From assembly GCF_001854885.1 (NCBI RefSeq), contig NZ_MDDV01000002.1, forward strand, positions 226,338-290,337: a stretch of 64,000 bases of DNA. Reading direction: 5' to 3'. Within the stretch, counting starts at the first letter, position 1. Each line of letters opens with the position of its first letter. This document shows positions 9,915-19,185 of this stretch, in pieces. Below the pieces are notes generated by a model. The model did not search any database. It was given only the letters and a program-made list of their open reading frames with translations, and was not told the origin of the DNA. The stretch is from Ensifer sp. LCM 4579. GTDB taxonomy: Bacteria; Pseudomonadota; Alphaproteobacteria; Rhizobiales; Rhizobiaceae. The translations under genes and the position numbers were made by a program.

Positions 9915-10733
9915 ATGGCTCAGGCATCGGGTCTGATGAATGGCAAGCGTGGCGTCATCATGGGCGTTGCAAACAATCGCTCGATTGCGTGGGGCATTGC
10001 CAAGGCTTTGTCGGAAGCCGGCGCTGAGATCGCGCTGACGTGGCAAGGCGATGCGCTGAAAAAACGCGTCGAGCCGTTGGCGCAGGAACTCGGTGCCTTC
10101 ATGGCCGGTCATTGCGATGTTACCGACCTTTCCACGATCGATGCGGTATTCTCAACGTGCGAGGAGAAGTGGGGCAAGATCGATTTCGTCGTGCATGCAG
10201 TTGCCTTCTCCGACAAGGACGAGCTGACGGGCCGCTACGTGGATACGAGCCGCGACAATTTCGCCCGCACAATGGATATCTCCGTCTATTCCTTCACGGC
10301 GGTCGCCGCCCGCGCCGAGCGCATCATGAATGATGGGGGCTCGATCCTGACGCTGACCTATTACGGCGCCGAAAAGGTGATGCCGCATTACAACGTCATG
10401 GGCGTTGCCAAGGCGGCGCTCGAAGCGAGCGTGCGCTATCTGGCGGTCGACCTCGGCAATCGCGGCATTCGCGTCAATGCCATATCGGCCGGGCCGATCA
10501 AGACGCTTGCCGCTTCCGGCATCGGCGACTTCCGCTATATCCTCAAGTGGAACGAATACAACGCGCCTCTGAAGCGCACCGTTTCGATAGAGGAGGTCGG
10601 CAACTCGGCGCTCTATCTTCTCTCCGACCTGTCGAGCGGCGTCACCGGTGAGGTGCATCACGTCGATTCCGGCTATCATACGATCGGCATGAAGGCCGTC
10701 GACGCACCGGACATTTCCGTTCTGAAGGACTGA
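9915..10733 (+). CDS. fabI: Enoyl-[acyl-carrier-protein] reductase (NADH) FabI
   Basis: 272 residues, full length. Catalyses the last reduction of fatty-acid elongation. Seen directly: the nucleotide-binding GVANNRSIAWGIA segment (17-29) and the catalytic pair Y159 and K166 with the FabI spacing of six residues, plus Y149. The C-terminal GEVHHVDSGYHTIGM is typical. The ATG at 9915 gives the standard N-terminus MAQASGLM. Rhizobia often have a second FabI, so a number suffix is left out. A RIME1 element follows the stop codon. Confidence 0.95.
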   Translation: MAQASGLMNGKRGVIMGVANNRSIAWGIAKALSEAGAEIALTWQGDALKKRVEPLAQELGAFMAGHCDVTDLSTIDAVFSTCEEKWGKIDFVVHAVAFSDKDELTGRYVDTSRDNFARTMDISVYSFTAVAARAERIMNDGGSILTLTYYGAEKVMPHYNVMGVAKAALEASVRYLAVDLGNRGIRVNAISAGPIKTLAASGIGDFRYILKWNEYNAPLKRTVSIEEVGNSALYLLSDLSSGVTGEVHHVDSGYHTIGMKAVDAPDISVLKD

Positions 10734-10758
10734 CCGCCACGCGTCTGTTCGGCGGCGA

Positions 10759-10865
10759 CTACAGCGCCGCGCGTCTTATTAGATGCGCAAAGGTCGCTGT
10801 GGCACTTTGAATTTCTGCATGTCTTTGTCCTTTAATCGAGGTCGATTAAAGGAGACATGCAGTAG
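10759..10865 (+). repeat. RIME1 element, near full-length
   Basis: 107 bases with two palindromes: the left one built on GCGCGTCTTATTAGATGCGC, then CACTTTGAATT, then the right one running from CTGCATGTC to GACATGCAG around the centre TCGAGGTCGA. This layout and size match the rhizobial intergenic mosaic element RIME1 as I know it. It sits between fabI and the histidine-phosphatase gene and ends only a few bases before the longest reading frame of the latter. Confidence 0.85.
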
Positions 10866-10886
10866 GCCGTGTCCGGAGTGAACACT

Positions 10887-11471
10887 GTGCTCATCTACAT
10901 GGTTCGCCACGGCCAAACGGATTGGAACGCCGAGGGTCGTCTCCAGGGGCAAAAGGACATTTCCCTCAACGAAACCGGTCGCCGGCAGGCGACCGGCAAT
11001 GGTCTGGCTCTCGCGGCGAAGCTCGGGCGCGAGGCCGCCGCTTACGACTTCGTAAGCAGCCCACTCGGCCGCACCCGCGAGACCATGCAGCGTCTCAGGC
11101 AGGCGATGGGGCTCGATCCGCTTTCCTACCGTATCGATGAACGGCTGAAAGAGATCTCCTTCGGCGATTGGGAGGGCTATACGCTGCCGGAACTGAAGCG
11201 CCGCGTGCCGGAGCGGATCGCCGCGCGCCGCGTGGCCAAATGGGATTTCATCCCGCCCGGCCCGGAAGCCGAAAGTTACGAAATCCTCTCCTGGCGCGTC
11301 GGTGCCTGGCTGAAGGATGTGAGGAAGCCCACCGTCTGCGTCAGCCATGGCGGCGTCATTCGGGCGCTGTTCAAGCTGCTTGGGGAAATGGATGCCGACG
11401 AAGCGGCCGCGGCCGCGATCCCGCAGGACCGGCTCCTGAAAATCGCCGATGGCTCCATCCGCTGGCTTTGA
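10887..11471 (+). CDS. Histidine phosphatase family protein (phosphoglycerate-mutase-like)
   Basis: About 194 residues. The RHG motif (VRHGQTDWN) near the N-terminus holds the phospho-accepting histidine, SSPLGRTRET supplies the basic residues of the pocket, and VSHGGVIRAL carries the second catalytic histidine. Family members dephosphorylate sugar phosphates, nucleotides or proteins; the substrate is not predictable here. Start choice is open: GTG at 10887 has CGGAG eight bases upstream, while GTGs at 10869 or 10878 would put the start at the edge of the RIME1 repeat. It is not a cofactor-dependent glycolytic mutase by length. Confidence 0.82.
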   Translation: MLIYMVRHGQTDWNAEGRLQGQKDISLNETGRRQATGNGLALAAKLGREAAAYDFVSSPLGRTRETMQRLRQAMGLDPLSYRIDERLKEISFGDWEGYTLPELKRRVPERIAARRVAKWDFIPPGPEAESYEILSWRVGAWLKDVRKPTVCVSHGGVIRALFKLLGEMDADEAAAAAIPQDRLLKIADGSIRWL

Positions 11472-11489
11472 TCGGGTGCCATACCGCGA

Positions 11490-11570
11490 CTACAGCGCCG
11501 CGCGGATATTACTGCTTCAAAGAGTTACAGCGACCTTTGGGCGTCTGAAAAGACGCGCGGCGCTGTAAGG
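11490..11570 (+). repeat. Composite RIME1 element (two left halves head to head)
   Basis: Starts like a RIME1 left end (CTACAGCGCCGCGCG), is interrupted, and then runs through a left half in inverted orientation (TTACAGCGACCTTTG..AGACGCGCGGCGCTGTAA). The right palindrome is absent. It separates two genes that converge and could fold as a long hairpin acting as a terminator. Confidence 0.7.
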
Positions 11571-11593
11571 CATAGACGGGTGCAAGTGGAGGA

Positions 11594-11854
11594 TCACTGC
11601 ACGATCTCGAGATCGTCGATCACGCGCTTGCCGTCGATCTCCGTGTAGAAGACAAGAACCTTGACGCCGGCCTTCAGCCCCTCGAAATTGAACTCCTCGG
11701 GTGCCTGGTAGCTCTTGCCGTCGTCGAGCGAGAGGCTCAATTGCTCCGTGTCGACGTTGGTGATCACCGCCTCGACATCTGCGCTTTCGGCCTGGGCGGA
11801 AAGCGGCGACAGCAAGCCTGCAGTAGCCAAGAGCGCGGCGATGACGAATCGCAT
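11594..11854 (-). CDS. Small exported DUF1344-family protein
   Basis: 86 residues from the ATG that starts the signal peptide MRFVIAALLATAGLLSPLSAQA. The mature part, about 64 residues, is beta-rich and acidic (VITNVDTEQLSLSLDDGKSY) and fits DUF1344, a short periplasmic domain common in Rhizobiales. Function unknown. The frame is open upstream to 11932, but that would bury the signal peptide. Confidence 0.75.
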   Translation of the reverse strand: MRFVIAALLATAGLLSPLSAQAESADVEAVITNVDTEQLSLSLDDGKSYQAPEEFNFEGLKAGVKVLVFYTEIDGKRVIDDLEIVQ

Positions 11855-12308
11855 CTTTCCCACCTTCTTCAATGATTCTGCGAACGTTCCTGCCATCCAC
11901 GTTTGATCCCCGATTGTGGCAAAAGTAGCCATGTACCGTCGCTACAGCGCCGCGCGTCTTATTAGACGCGCAAAGGTCAGCAGATAATCCTGGTAAACCC
12001 ATGAATATCTGCTTGGCCACCCATAGCGGAGAGTGAACGCGGCCTCGGCAAAATTCAAGCGAACCATATCGTGAACCCGTCTTGCTGCAGTCGTCTCCCC
12101 GGCTTTCCCACTGCAAATGAAGGAGCGCAGAGCTGCCGTCTCCGGCGCTCCGACGCTGAGACATGGCGGCGCGGCGATTTTGTCCTTAAATCGGTTCCGC
12201 TTTGGAGATTCATGCAGTAAGAGAAGGCGCGCGATTGTCGCGCGGTTTTTCGAGAGCGGGATGGAAGCCATTCCTGTCCGGCTCACGCTCAACATCCCGG
12301 TAGCCGTC
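11855..12308. other. Intergenic region between the DUF1344 gene and aroC, with RIME1 fragments
   Basis: No gene is supported in these 454 bases. They contain a RIME1 left half at 11942-11979 and a separate, degenerate RIME1 right half at about 12178-12222 (ATCGGTTCCGCTTTGGAGATTC then ATGCAGTA). The aroC promoter must lie close to the second fragment or downstream of it. Confidence 0.55.
11942..11979 (+). repeat. RIME1 left-half fragment
   Basis: Contains the left palindrome intact (CTACAGCGCCGCGCG to GACGCGCAAAGGTC) and then breaks off. The matching right half may be the degenerate piece about 200 bases downstream. Confidence 0.75.
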
Positions 12309-13406
12309 ATGTCGCACAATACCTTCGGTCATCTCTTTCGAGTCACCACCTGGGGCGAGAGCCACGGTCCGGCGCTTGGCTGCGTCGTCGACGGATGCCC
12401 GCCCGGGCTTCGCTTTATGCTCGCCGATATCCAGGCGTGGCTCGACAAGCGCAAGCCCGGCCAGTCCCGCTTCGTCACCCAGCGTCGCGAGGACGATCTC
12501 GTCAAGGTGCTGTCCGGCGTCATGCTCGATGATGACGGCGAGACGATGATTGCCACCGGCACGCCGATCTCGATGATGATCGAGAACACCGACCAGCGCT
12601 CCAAGGACTATTCAGAGATCGCCAAGCGCTATCGTCCGGGCCATGCAGATTACACTTATGACGTTAAGTACGGTATTCGCGACTATCGTGGCGGCGGCCG
12701 CTCTTCGGCGCGTGAGACCGCCGCCCGGGTAGCCGCCGGCGCCATTGCCCGCAAGGTCGTGCCGGGCCTCATCGTGCGCGGGGCTCTCGTCCAGATCGGC
12801 AAGCACAGGATCGACCGCGCCAATTGGGACTGGGCGGAAGTCGAGAACAATCCCTTTTTTTCGCCGGACCCGGCGATCGTTCCGGTCTGGGAAGACTATC
12901 TTGACGGAATCCGCAAGGCCGGTTCCTCGATCGGCGCCGTGGTCGAGGTGATCGCCGAGGGTGTACCCGCTGGCATCGGCGCGCCGATTTACGGCAAGCT
13001 CGACCAGGACATCGCCTCGAACCTGATGTCCATCAATGCGGTCAAGGGCGTGGAGATCGGCAACGGCTTCGCCGCCGCCGAGATCAGCGGCGAGGAGAAT
13101 GCCGACGAGATGCGCATCGGCTCCGGCGGCGAGCCGGTCTTTCTCTCCAACAAAGCCGGCGGCATCCTCGGCGGCATTGCCACGGGACAGCCGGTCGTCG
13201 CCCGCTTCGCCATCAAGCCGACCTCTTCCATCCTGACCGAGCGCCGGTCGATCGACAGCGACGGCAATGAGGTCGATGTCCGCACCAAGGGCCGCCATGA
13301 CCCATGCGTCGGGATAAGGGCGGTGCCGATCGGCGAAGCCATGCTTGCCTGCACGATCGCCGACCACTATCTGCGCGACCGGGGCCAGACCGGCCGGCTG
13401 AAGTAA
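12309..13406 (+). CDS. aroC: Chorismate synthase
   Basis: 365 residues, full length. Converts 5-enolpyruvylshikimate 3-phosphate to chorismate, using reduced FMN. Signature stretches are present: [18 protein letters not shown] (near residues 16-33), [19 protein letters not shown] and the C-terminal [17 protein letters not shown]. The ATG at 12309 yields the standard [20 protein letters not shown]; the open frame upstream is chance. It is followed after 17 bases by ribBA, so the two are probably co-transcribed. Confidence 0.95.
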   Translation: MSHNTFGHLFRVTTWGESHGPALGCVVDGCPPGLRFMLADIQAWLDKRKPGQSRFVTQRREDDLVKVLSGVMLDDDGETMIATGTPISMMIENTDQRSKDYSEIAKRYRPGHADYTYDVKYGIRDYRGGGRSSARETAARVAAGAIARKVVPGLIVRGALVQIGKHRIDRANWDWAEVENNPFFSPDPAIVPVWEDYLDGIRKAGSSIGAVVEVIAEGVPAGIGAPIYGKLDQDIASNLMSINAVKGVEIGNGFAAAEISGEENADEMRIGSGGEPVFLSNKAGGILGGIATGQPVVARFAIKPTSSILTERRSIDSDGNEVDVRTKGRHDPCVGIRAVPIGEAMLACTIADHYLRDRGQTGRLK

Positions 13407-13423
13407 TATGCGGGAGAAAAAGC

Positions 13424-14524
13424 ATGTCCTATGACCAGAAGCGTGTCGTCGACGCCATTCGCGCCTTCGAGGCCGGTGAGATCGTCGTCGTCACCGACGA
13501 CGGCGGCCGCGAGAACGAAGGCGACCTGATCGTTGCGGCCGTTCACTGCACCCCGGAAAAAATGGCCTTCATCGTCCGCCACACCTCCGGAATCGTCTGC
13601 ACGCCCATGCCGCGCGATGAAGCAAAGCGGCTCAATCTCAATGCGATGGTGGCCGAGAACGATTCTGCCCACACGACTGCATTTACGGTGTCCGTCGATT
13701 TCAGGCATGGAACAAGCACCGGCATTTCCGCCGACGACCGCACGCTGACGGTGCGCAACCTCGCCAATCCGAATATCGGAGCGAGCGATTTCGTGCGGCC
13801 GGGCCATGTCTTCCCTCTAGTGGCCCGCGAGGGCGGCGTGCTCATGCGCTCCGGCCATACCGAGGCGGCCGTCGATCTTTGCCGGCTCGCCAGCCTGCCG
13901 CCGGTCGGCGTTATCTGCGAACTCGTCAATGACGACGGCACCGTGATGCGCGGTCCGCAGGTGGAGGCCTTCGCCGAGACCCACGGCCTGAAACAGGTTT
14001 CGGTGGCCGATCTCATTGCCTACCGCCAGCGCAAGGAAACCCTGATCGAGAAGGGCAATTGCTTCGACATCGAAACGCCCTACGGCAAGGCGAGGGGCCA
14101 TGCCTATTCTTTGCCCTGGGATCCGATGCAGCATCTCGCCGTCGTTTTCGGCGACATTCGCGACGGTGTCGACATTCCGGTTCGCCTCCATCTCGAAAAT
14201 GTCGGATCGGATGTTTTCGGCAGCGATCGTCCGATCGACGAGGTCATGAAGCGCATCGCCGCGGAGGGCAGGGGCGTCATCGTCTATCTGCGCGAAGGTT
14301 CGGTCGGCGTCGGCGTTTCGCAGACCGCGCGCAAGGGCAAGCAAGAGCGTGAAGTGCACGAGGAAGCGCAGGCGCGAGAAAGCGAATGGCTGGAAATCGG
14401 CCTAGGCGCCCAAATTCTCAAGGATCTCGGCATCACCTCCATCCGCCTTCTTTCCTCCCGCGAGCGTCATTATGTCGGCCTCGAGGGTTTCGGCATCAAT
14501 ATCGCCGCGACCGAGATCCTTTGA
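13424..14524 (+). CDS. ribB: RibBA-type protein: DHBP synthase with degenerate GTP cyclohydrolase II domain
   Basis: 366 residues. The N-terminal 3,4-dihydroxy-2-butanone-4-phosphate synthase domain (1-205) has the acidic motif DDGGRENEGD at 25-34 and HTEAAVDLCRLA at about 145-156, and should make the four-carbon riboflavin precursor. The C-terminal domain (about 210-366) is related to GTP cyclohydrolase II but the three zinc cysteines of HSECLTGD..RCDC are replaced by N259, P270 and D272, so that reaction is very unlikely. GGGAG precedes the ATG. Co-directional with aroC. No FMN riboswitch is seen in the 17-base gap. Confidence 0.92.
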   Translation: MSYDQKRVVDAIRAFEAGEIVVVTDDGGRENEGDLIVAAVHCTPEKMAFIVRHTSGIVCTPMPRDEAKRLNLNAMVAENDSAHTTAFTVSVDFRHGTSTGISADDRTLTVRNLANPNIGASDFVRPGHVFPLVAREGGVLMRSGHTEAAVDLCRLASLPPVGVICELVNDDGTVMRGPQVEAFAETHGLKQVSVADLIAYRQRKETLIEKGNCFDIETPYGKARGHAYSLPWDPMQHLAVVFGDIRDGVDIPVRLHLENVGSDVFGSDRPIDEVMKRIAAEGRGVIVYLREGSVGVGVSQTARKGKQEREVHEEAQARESEWLEIGLGAQILKDLGITSIRLLSSRERHYVGLEGFGINIAATEIL

Positions 14525-14567
14525 AGTAGAGACGGTGCAATCGTGATCTTGCGATCGAAATAGGAAC

Positions 14568-14596
14568 AGCCGCGCATCCAAGGGAGCGCGGCTTTC
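14568..14596. terminator. Hairpin between ribBA and the IalB-like gene
   Basis: Perfect 8-base stem AGCCGCGC (14568-14575) and GCGCGGCT (14586-14593) with a 10-base loop, followed by TTCG. It lies between convergent genes and can terminate both. Confidence 0.6.
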
Positions 14597-14617
14597 GATC
14601 CGGCGACTTCTGGCCGA

Positions 14618-15148
14618 TCAGGGCAGCGCGTCGTATCCCTCGCCGAAGCCCTTGAGGTCGACCGGAATGCCGATTCCCTCTTCCGGGGACTGGAAGACGA
14701 TGAAGGTCGCCGTCGCGCCGGCCCGGAACGTCTTCAGGAGTTCGTCCTCCAGCACGACTTCCGCATAGCAGCCATCGGTGAAACAGCGAACGAAATAGGC
14801 GCGGCCGATATCCTTGCCGTCGACATTGAGGCCGAGGCCGTTGGGCAGAAGCACACCGAGGGGAGCGAGAACGCGAAGGATCTTCGCCTTGCGGTCGGCC
14901 GTCTTCAGGACGACGACGGAGAGCCCGACCTCCGGCCGGTCTTCGGCGATGACGTTCTGCATCAGCGCACACTGTTCGCTCGAAGCGCCGGCAGGTTTGT
15001 CGCAGACGATCGACCATGCGCCGTGGTTCGACTTCACCGTTCCCGGTGTGCCGCCGGATTGCTGGGCCATGCTTGCTGTGGGGAAGGCGCAGGCGGCAAT
15101 TCCGAGGGCGGCCAGAACGGGCAGCCGAGAGAAGAGGGACAGGCCCAT
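14618..15148 (-). CDS. Invasion-associated locus B (IalB) family exported protein
   Basis: 176 residues from the ATG that opens the signal peptide MGLSLFSRLPVLAALG..ASMA (about 1-28). The mature domain has the IalB pattern: GAWSIVCDKP near the start, an early C..QCALMQ segment and paired cysteines in VRCFTDGCYAEV. The family is named for Bartonella invasion protein B but is widespread in Rhizobiales as a periplasmic or secreted protein of unclear role. Single gene, convergent with ribBA. Confidence 0.82.
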   Translation of the reverse strand: MGLSLFSRLPVLAALGIAACAFPTASMAQQSGGTPGTVKSNHGAWSIVCDKPAGASSEQCALMQNVIAEDRPEVGLSVVVLKTADRKAKILRVLAPLGVLLPNGLGLNVDGKDIGRAYFVRCFTDGCYAEVVLEDELLKTFRAGATATFIVFQSPEEGIGIPVDLKGFGEGYDALP

Positions 15149-15536
15149 GTAAACCTCAAAACGTCGAATCAATAGGGCTATTCTTGAAGCGCGGAGCAGC
15201 AAATGAAAAGCCCTGCGCACTACATTCCAGCGCCATATGGCCGAAATTGGGCCCAAATTTCCCGGAAAGACAAGTCCGAACTGCTTTGGGCGTGCCTCGC
15301 CACTGTGCGCCATATATAGAAGTGGAAACCATGCATATGCGACTGGGTCCACCGTCTGATGCATATGCCGGTGCGGCGGCCTGTGCGAAAAACCCCTCTT
15401 TGCGCAAAAATGCCGCACGAGGTTTCCTGGTCAGATGTTGCGGCGCTCACCAAACTGTGGTTTGAAGCGCTGCAGTATCGCAGGGATTCTGCGTTCCGGG
15501 TTTGATCCTGATCAAGCGCATTGGGGAGACGTCATT
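15149..15536. other. Divergent regulatory region upstream of the cox operon
   Basis: No gene is supported. The region separates the IalB-like gene from coxB. It contains the exact decamer ATGCATATGC twice, at 15331-15340 and 15359-15368 (28 bases start to start), and a perfect FNR/FixK-type box at 15502-15515. Confidence 0.6.
15502..15515 (+). promoter_or_regulatory. FNR/FixK-type anaerobox before coxB
   Basis: TTGAT-N4-ATCAA, a perfect match to the consensus bound by FixK and FNR-like regulators in rhizobia. It ends 21 bases before the coxB GTG start, so it probably lies at or after the promoter. A bound regulator there would more likely repress than activate; this fits low-oxygen switching from the aa3 oxidase to a cbb3 oxidase, which is inference. 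Confidence 0.55.
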
Positions 15537-16421
15537 GTGAAAAATAAGGCCTATGCAGTTCTGGCAGCGCTTGCCTGTCTGCTCTTTGCTTCGAGCGCCT
15601 TTGCTGACAAGCCTGTCGACTGGCAGACCAGCTTTCAGCCGGCGGCGACGGGCATCATGGAAGCAATCACGTGGTTCGAACAATACACACTGTGGTTCAT
15701 CATTCCGATTACGCTCCTGGTCCTCCTGCTGCTGATCATCGTCGTGGTCAAATTCCGCGAGGGCGCCAATCCGGTGCCGTCGAGGACCAGCCATAACACG
15801 CTGATTGAGGTGATCTGGACCGTCGGTCCGGTGATCGTGCTCCTGTTCCTCGCCGTTCCGTCCTTCCAGCTCCTGACGGCGCAGCTGACGCCGCCTGAGA
15901 ATCCGGATCTGACCGTGAAGGCCACCGGTAACCAATGGTACTGGTCCTATGAATATGAAGTGGGCGAGAATCCGCTTTCCTTCGACAGCCTTCTCCTGAA
16001 GGATGAGGATCGTGCAGGCCTGGGCAAGGAAGACAAGGCCGCGTATCCGCGCCTTCTCGCCGTCGATAACGAGGTGGTCGTTCCGGTCGGCAAGACCGTC
16101 CGCGTCCTGGTTACGGCTGCCGACGTGATCCACGCCTTTGCCATGCCGGCTTTCGGCGTGAAGATCGATGCCGTACCTGGTCGCCTCAACGAAACCTGGT
16201 TCAAGGCTGACCGCGAAGGCCTCTATTACGGCCAGTGTTCCGAGCTCTGCGGCAAGGATCATGCCTATATGCCGATCGCCATCCGGGTTGTATCGCAGGA
16301 CAATTACGACGCCTGGCTCGCTGCCGCCGCCACCAATCTCGGCGAGGCGAACAAGGCGCTCATGGCGTCCGTCGACGGCGCGGCCAAGGCCGTTGACGTC
16401 GCCGAAAACGCCGCACAGTAA
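15537..16421 (+). CDS. coxB: Cytochrome c oxidase subunit II
   Basis: 294 residues from a GTG with GGGGAG nine bases upstream. A signal peptide (1-23) is followed by two membrane helices (about 50-72 and 92-112) and a periplasmic cupredoxin domain. The CuA ligands are all visible: H199, C234, E236, C238, H242 and M245, within [23 protein letters not shown] (about 132-140) carries the aromatic electron-entry residues. First gene of the aa3 oxidase operon, 20 bases before coxA. Controlled possibly by the FNR-type box just upstream. Confidence 0.95.
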   Translation: MKNKAYAVLAALACLLFASSAFADKPVDWQTSFQPAATGIMEAITWFEQYTLWFIIPITLLVLLLLIIVVVKFREGANPVPSRTSHNTLIEVIWTVGPVIVLLFLAVPSFQLLTAQLTPPENPDLTVKATGNQWYWSYEYEVGENPLSFDSLLLKDEDRAGLGKEDKAAYPRLLAVDNEVVVPVGKTVRVLVTAADVIHAFAMPAFGVKIDAVPGRLNETWFKADREGLYYGQCSELCGKDHAYMPIAIRVVSQDNYDAWLAAAATNLGEANKALMASVDGAAKAVDVAENAAQ

Positions 16422-16441
16422 TCGGAAGGGGAGCTCGACCC

Positions 16442-18130
16442 ATGGCTGGAACAGCCGTTCATCACGATCAACGGCATGATCATTCCGATCATGCCCATGC
16501 CGACCACGAACACAAGCCGCTGAGCTTCTTCCAGCGCTGGTTCCTCTCGACCAACCACAAGGACATCGGGACGCTCTACCTGATCTTCGCGATCATCGCC
16601 GGCATCATCGGCGGGACGCTGTCGGTGTTCATGCGTGCCGAGCTGCAGGAGCCCGGCATCCAGATATTCCACGGTCTGGCGCAGATGGTCTACGGTTTCG
16701 AGGGCGATGCTGCCATCGATGGCGGCAAGCACATGTTCAACGTGTTCACGACCGCGCATGCCCTGATCATGATCTTCTTCATGGTCATGCCCGCGCTCAT
16801 CGGCGGCTTCGCCAACTGGATGGTGCCGATCATGATCGGGGCGCCGGACATGGCCTTCCCGCGCATGAACAACATCTCCTTCTGGTTGATCGTGCCGGCC
16901 TTCCTGCTGGTCCTGCTTTCGATGTTCGCCGAAGGCCCCGCAGGTGCCTATGGTGCGGGCGGCGGTTGGACGATCTATCCGCCATTCTCGACGTCGGGCA
17001 TGCCGGGGCCGGCCATGGATCTTGCGATCCTCGGCCTGCATGTGGCCGGCGCTTCGTCGATCCTGGGTGCGATCAACTTCATCACGACCATCCTCAACAT
17101 GCGTGCGCCGGGCATGACGCTGCACAAGATGCCGCTCTTTGCCTGGTCGGTGCTGATCACGGCATTCCTGCTGCTGCTCTCGCTGCCGGTTCTGGCAGGT
17201 GGCATCACCATGCTGCTCACGGACCGCAACTTCGGCACGACCTTCTTCGCGCCTGAGGGCGGTGGCGACCCGATCCTGTTCCAGCACCTGTTCTGGTTCT
17301 TCGGTCATCCGGAAGTGTACATCCTGATCCTGCCGGGCTTCGGCATCATCAGCCACATCATCTCGACCTTCTCGCGCAAGCCGATCTTCGGCTATCTCGG
17401 CATGGCCTATGCCATGGTGGCGATCGGCGCCGTCGGCTTCATCGTCTGGGCGCACCACATGTACACGGTCGGCATGTCGCTCGAGACGCAGCGCTATTTC
17501 GTCTTCGCGACCATGGTCATCGCCGTTCCGACGGGCGTGAAGATCTTCTCCTGGATCGCGACGATGTGGGGCGGCTCGATCCGCTTCTCGACGCCGATGG
17601 TCTGGGCGATCGGCTTCATCTTCCTCTTTACGGTCGGCGGTGTGACGGGCGTGCAACTCGCCAACGCCGGTCTCGATCGTTCGCTGCACGACACCTACTA
17701 CGTGGTCGCTCACTTCCACTACGTGCTGTCGCTCGGCGCCGTTTTCGCGATCTTTGCGGCCTGGTACTACTGGTTCCCGAAGATGAGCGGCTACATGTAT
17801 TCCGAGTTCATCGGCAAGCTGCATTTCTGGGTGATGTTCGTCGGCGTGAATCTGATCTTCTTCCCGCAGCACTTCCTCGGGCTTGCAGGCATGCCGCGCC
17901 GCTATGTCGACTATCCGGATGCCTTTGCCGGCTGGAACATGGTGTCCTCCTACGGATCCTATATCGCGGCCGTTGGCGTGCTGATCTTCCTCTACGGCGT
18001 CGCCGAAGCCTTCGCGAAGAAGCGCGTTGCGGGCGACAATCCGTGGGGCGCGGGTGCAAACACGCTGGAGTGGCAGCTGTCGTCGCCGCCGCCGTTCCAT
18101 CAGTGGGAACAGCTCCCGCGGATCAAGTGA
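16442..18130 (+). CDS. coxA: Cytochrome c oxidase subunit I (aa3 type)
   Basis: 562 residues with about 12 membrane helices. It holds heme a, heme a3 and CuB and reduces oxygen while pumping protons. Seen: FTTAHALIM (heme a ligand region), [17 protein letters not shown] (CuB histidine and cross-linked tyrosine), WAHHMYTVG (two CuB histidines) and [14 protein letters not shown] (heme a3 and heme a ligands). The first 24 residues hold eight histidines, an unusual His/Asp-rich cytoplasmic tail. Follows coxB by 20 bases. Confidence 0.96.
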   Translation: MAGTAVHHDQRHDHSDHAHADHEHKPLSFFQRWFLSTNHKDIGTLYLIFAIIAGIIGGTLSVFMRAELQEPGIQIFHGLAQMVYGFEGDAAIDGGKHMFNVFTTAHALIMIFFMVMPALIGGFANWMVPIMIGAPDMAFPRMNNISFWLIVPAFLLVLLSMFAEGPAGAYGAGGGWTIYPPFSTSGMPGPAMDLAILGLHVAGASSILGAINFITTILNMRAPGMTLHKMPLFAWSVLITAFLLLLSLPVLAGGITMLLTDRNFGTTFFAPEGGGDPILFQHLFWFFGHPEVYILILPGFGIISHIISTFSRKPIFGYLGMAYAMVAIGAVGFIVWAHHMYTVGMSLETQRYFVFATMVIAVPTGVKIFSWIATMWGGSIRFSTPMVWAIGFIFLFTVGGVTGVQLANAGLDRSLHDTYYVVAHFHYVLSLGAVFAIFAAWYYWFPKMSGYMYSEFIGKLHFWVMFVGVNLIFFPQHFLGLAGMPRRYVDYPDAFAGWNMVSSYGSYIAAVGVLIFLYGVAEAFAKKRVAGDNPWGAGANTLEWQLSSPPPFHQWEQLPRIK

Positions 18131-18228
18131 CGGACAACGAACAGAAGCCGCCGGTATCGGCGGCTTCTCCCCGGCGGCTTGCCGGCACTATGTGGTTTTT
18201 GCGGCCGCGACAGGACCAGGGACAAGAC

Positions 18229-19185
18229 ATGGCGCTCATCAACAATCACGAAGCAGTCGGCATGGACGGTGCGCAGCGCCTGTCCGAAGCCTCTGCGCGG
18301 GATTATTTCGAGCTGCTGAAGCCGCGCGTCATGTCGCTGGTCATCTTTACGGCCTTTGTCGGCCTCGTCCTTGCGCCAGGACAAATCAATCCCATCATCG
18401 GTTTCATCGCAATTCTCTGCATTGCCGTGGGCGCCGGTGCCTCCGGCGCGCTGAACATGTGGTATGACGCCGATATAGACGCCGTCATGAGCCGCACCGC
18501 CAAGCGCCCAATTCCTGCCGGCAAGGTTCTGCCGCAGGAAGCGCTCGCCTTCGGCCTGACGCTTTCGGCATTTTCGGTGACGATCCTCGGTCTCGCCGTG
18601 AACTGGCTCGCAGCCGGATTGCTCGCTTTCACGATATTCTTCTACGTGGTCATCTACACGATGTGGCTGAAGCGCTCGACGCCGCAGAACATCGTTATCG
18701 GCGGTGCGGCCGGAGCTTTCCCGCCGATGATCGGTTGGGCCTGCGTCAGCGGCGGCGTGTCGGTCGAAAGCATCGTGCTCTTCCTCATCATCTTTCTCTG
18801 GACGCCGGCGCATTTCTGGGCCCTGGCTCTTTTCAAGATGGGCGATTACGAGGCCGTCGGCGTGCCGATGATGCCGAATGTCTGCGGCGAGGCGACGACC
18901 AAGAAGCAGATCGTCGTCTATGCGCTGCTGACGGCACTGAGTGGTGTCTGTCCCAGCTTGCTCGGCTTTGCGAGCCTTGGCTATGGGGCATTCGCGACGG
19001 CCATGGGGCTCGGCTTCATCTGGTACTCGCTTGGCGTTCTGCGCATGGAGAGTGACGATAAACGGATGGTGCCGGCCAAGAAGCTCTTCGCCTTCTCTAT
19101 CATCTATCTCTTCGCGATTTTCTCGGCCCTGCTGGTCGACCATGTCGTCGTCGAGATGTGGCACATTGCCGGAGGTACGATCTGA
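18229..19185 (+). CDS. ctaB: Protoheme IX farnesyltransferase (heme O synthase)
   Basis: 318 residues, a UbiA-family polytopic membrane enzyme that adds a farnesyl group to heme b to give heme O, the precursor of heme a for subunit I. The [19 protein letters not shown] segment (about 82-100) is the diphosphate-binding aspartate motif, and the second loop motif is [16 protein letters not shown]. The ATG at 18229 is chosen; an in-frame ATG at 18190 would add 13 residues. Its TGA overlaps the next ATG (TGATG), which shows translational coupling to coxF. Confidence 0.94.
   Translation: MALINNHEAVGMDGAQRLSEASARDYFELLKPRVMSLVIFTAFVGLVLAPGQINPIIGFIAILCIAVGAGASGALNMWYDADIDAVMSRTAKRPIPAGKVLPQEALAFGLTLSAFSVTILGLAVNWLAAGLLAFTIFFYVVIYTMWLKRSTPQNIVIGGAAGAFPPMIGWACVSGGVSVESIVLFLIIFLWTPAHFWALALFKMGDYEAVGVPMMPNVCGEATTKKQIVVYALLTALSGVCPSLLGFASLGYGAFATAMGLGFIWYSLGVLRMESDDKRMVPAKKLFAFSIIYLFAIFSALLVDHVVVEMWHIAGGTI

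Noticed and set aside
13390..13423. FMN riboswitch before ribBA
   Set aside because: Only 17 bases separate aroC and ribBA, too short for the riboswitch, and aroC is co-directional.
16304..18100. 598-codon open frame on the minus strand opposite coxA
   Set aside because: Composition is dominated by Arg, His, Asp and Glu with no hydrophobic core, as expected for the antisense of a membrane protein gene; coxA is certain.
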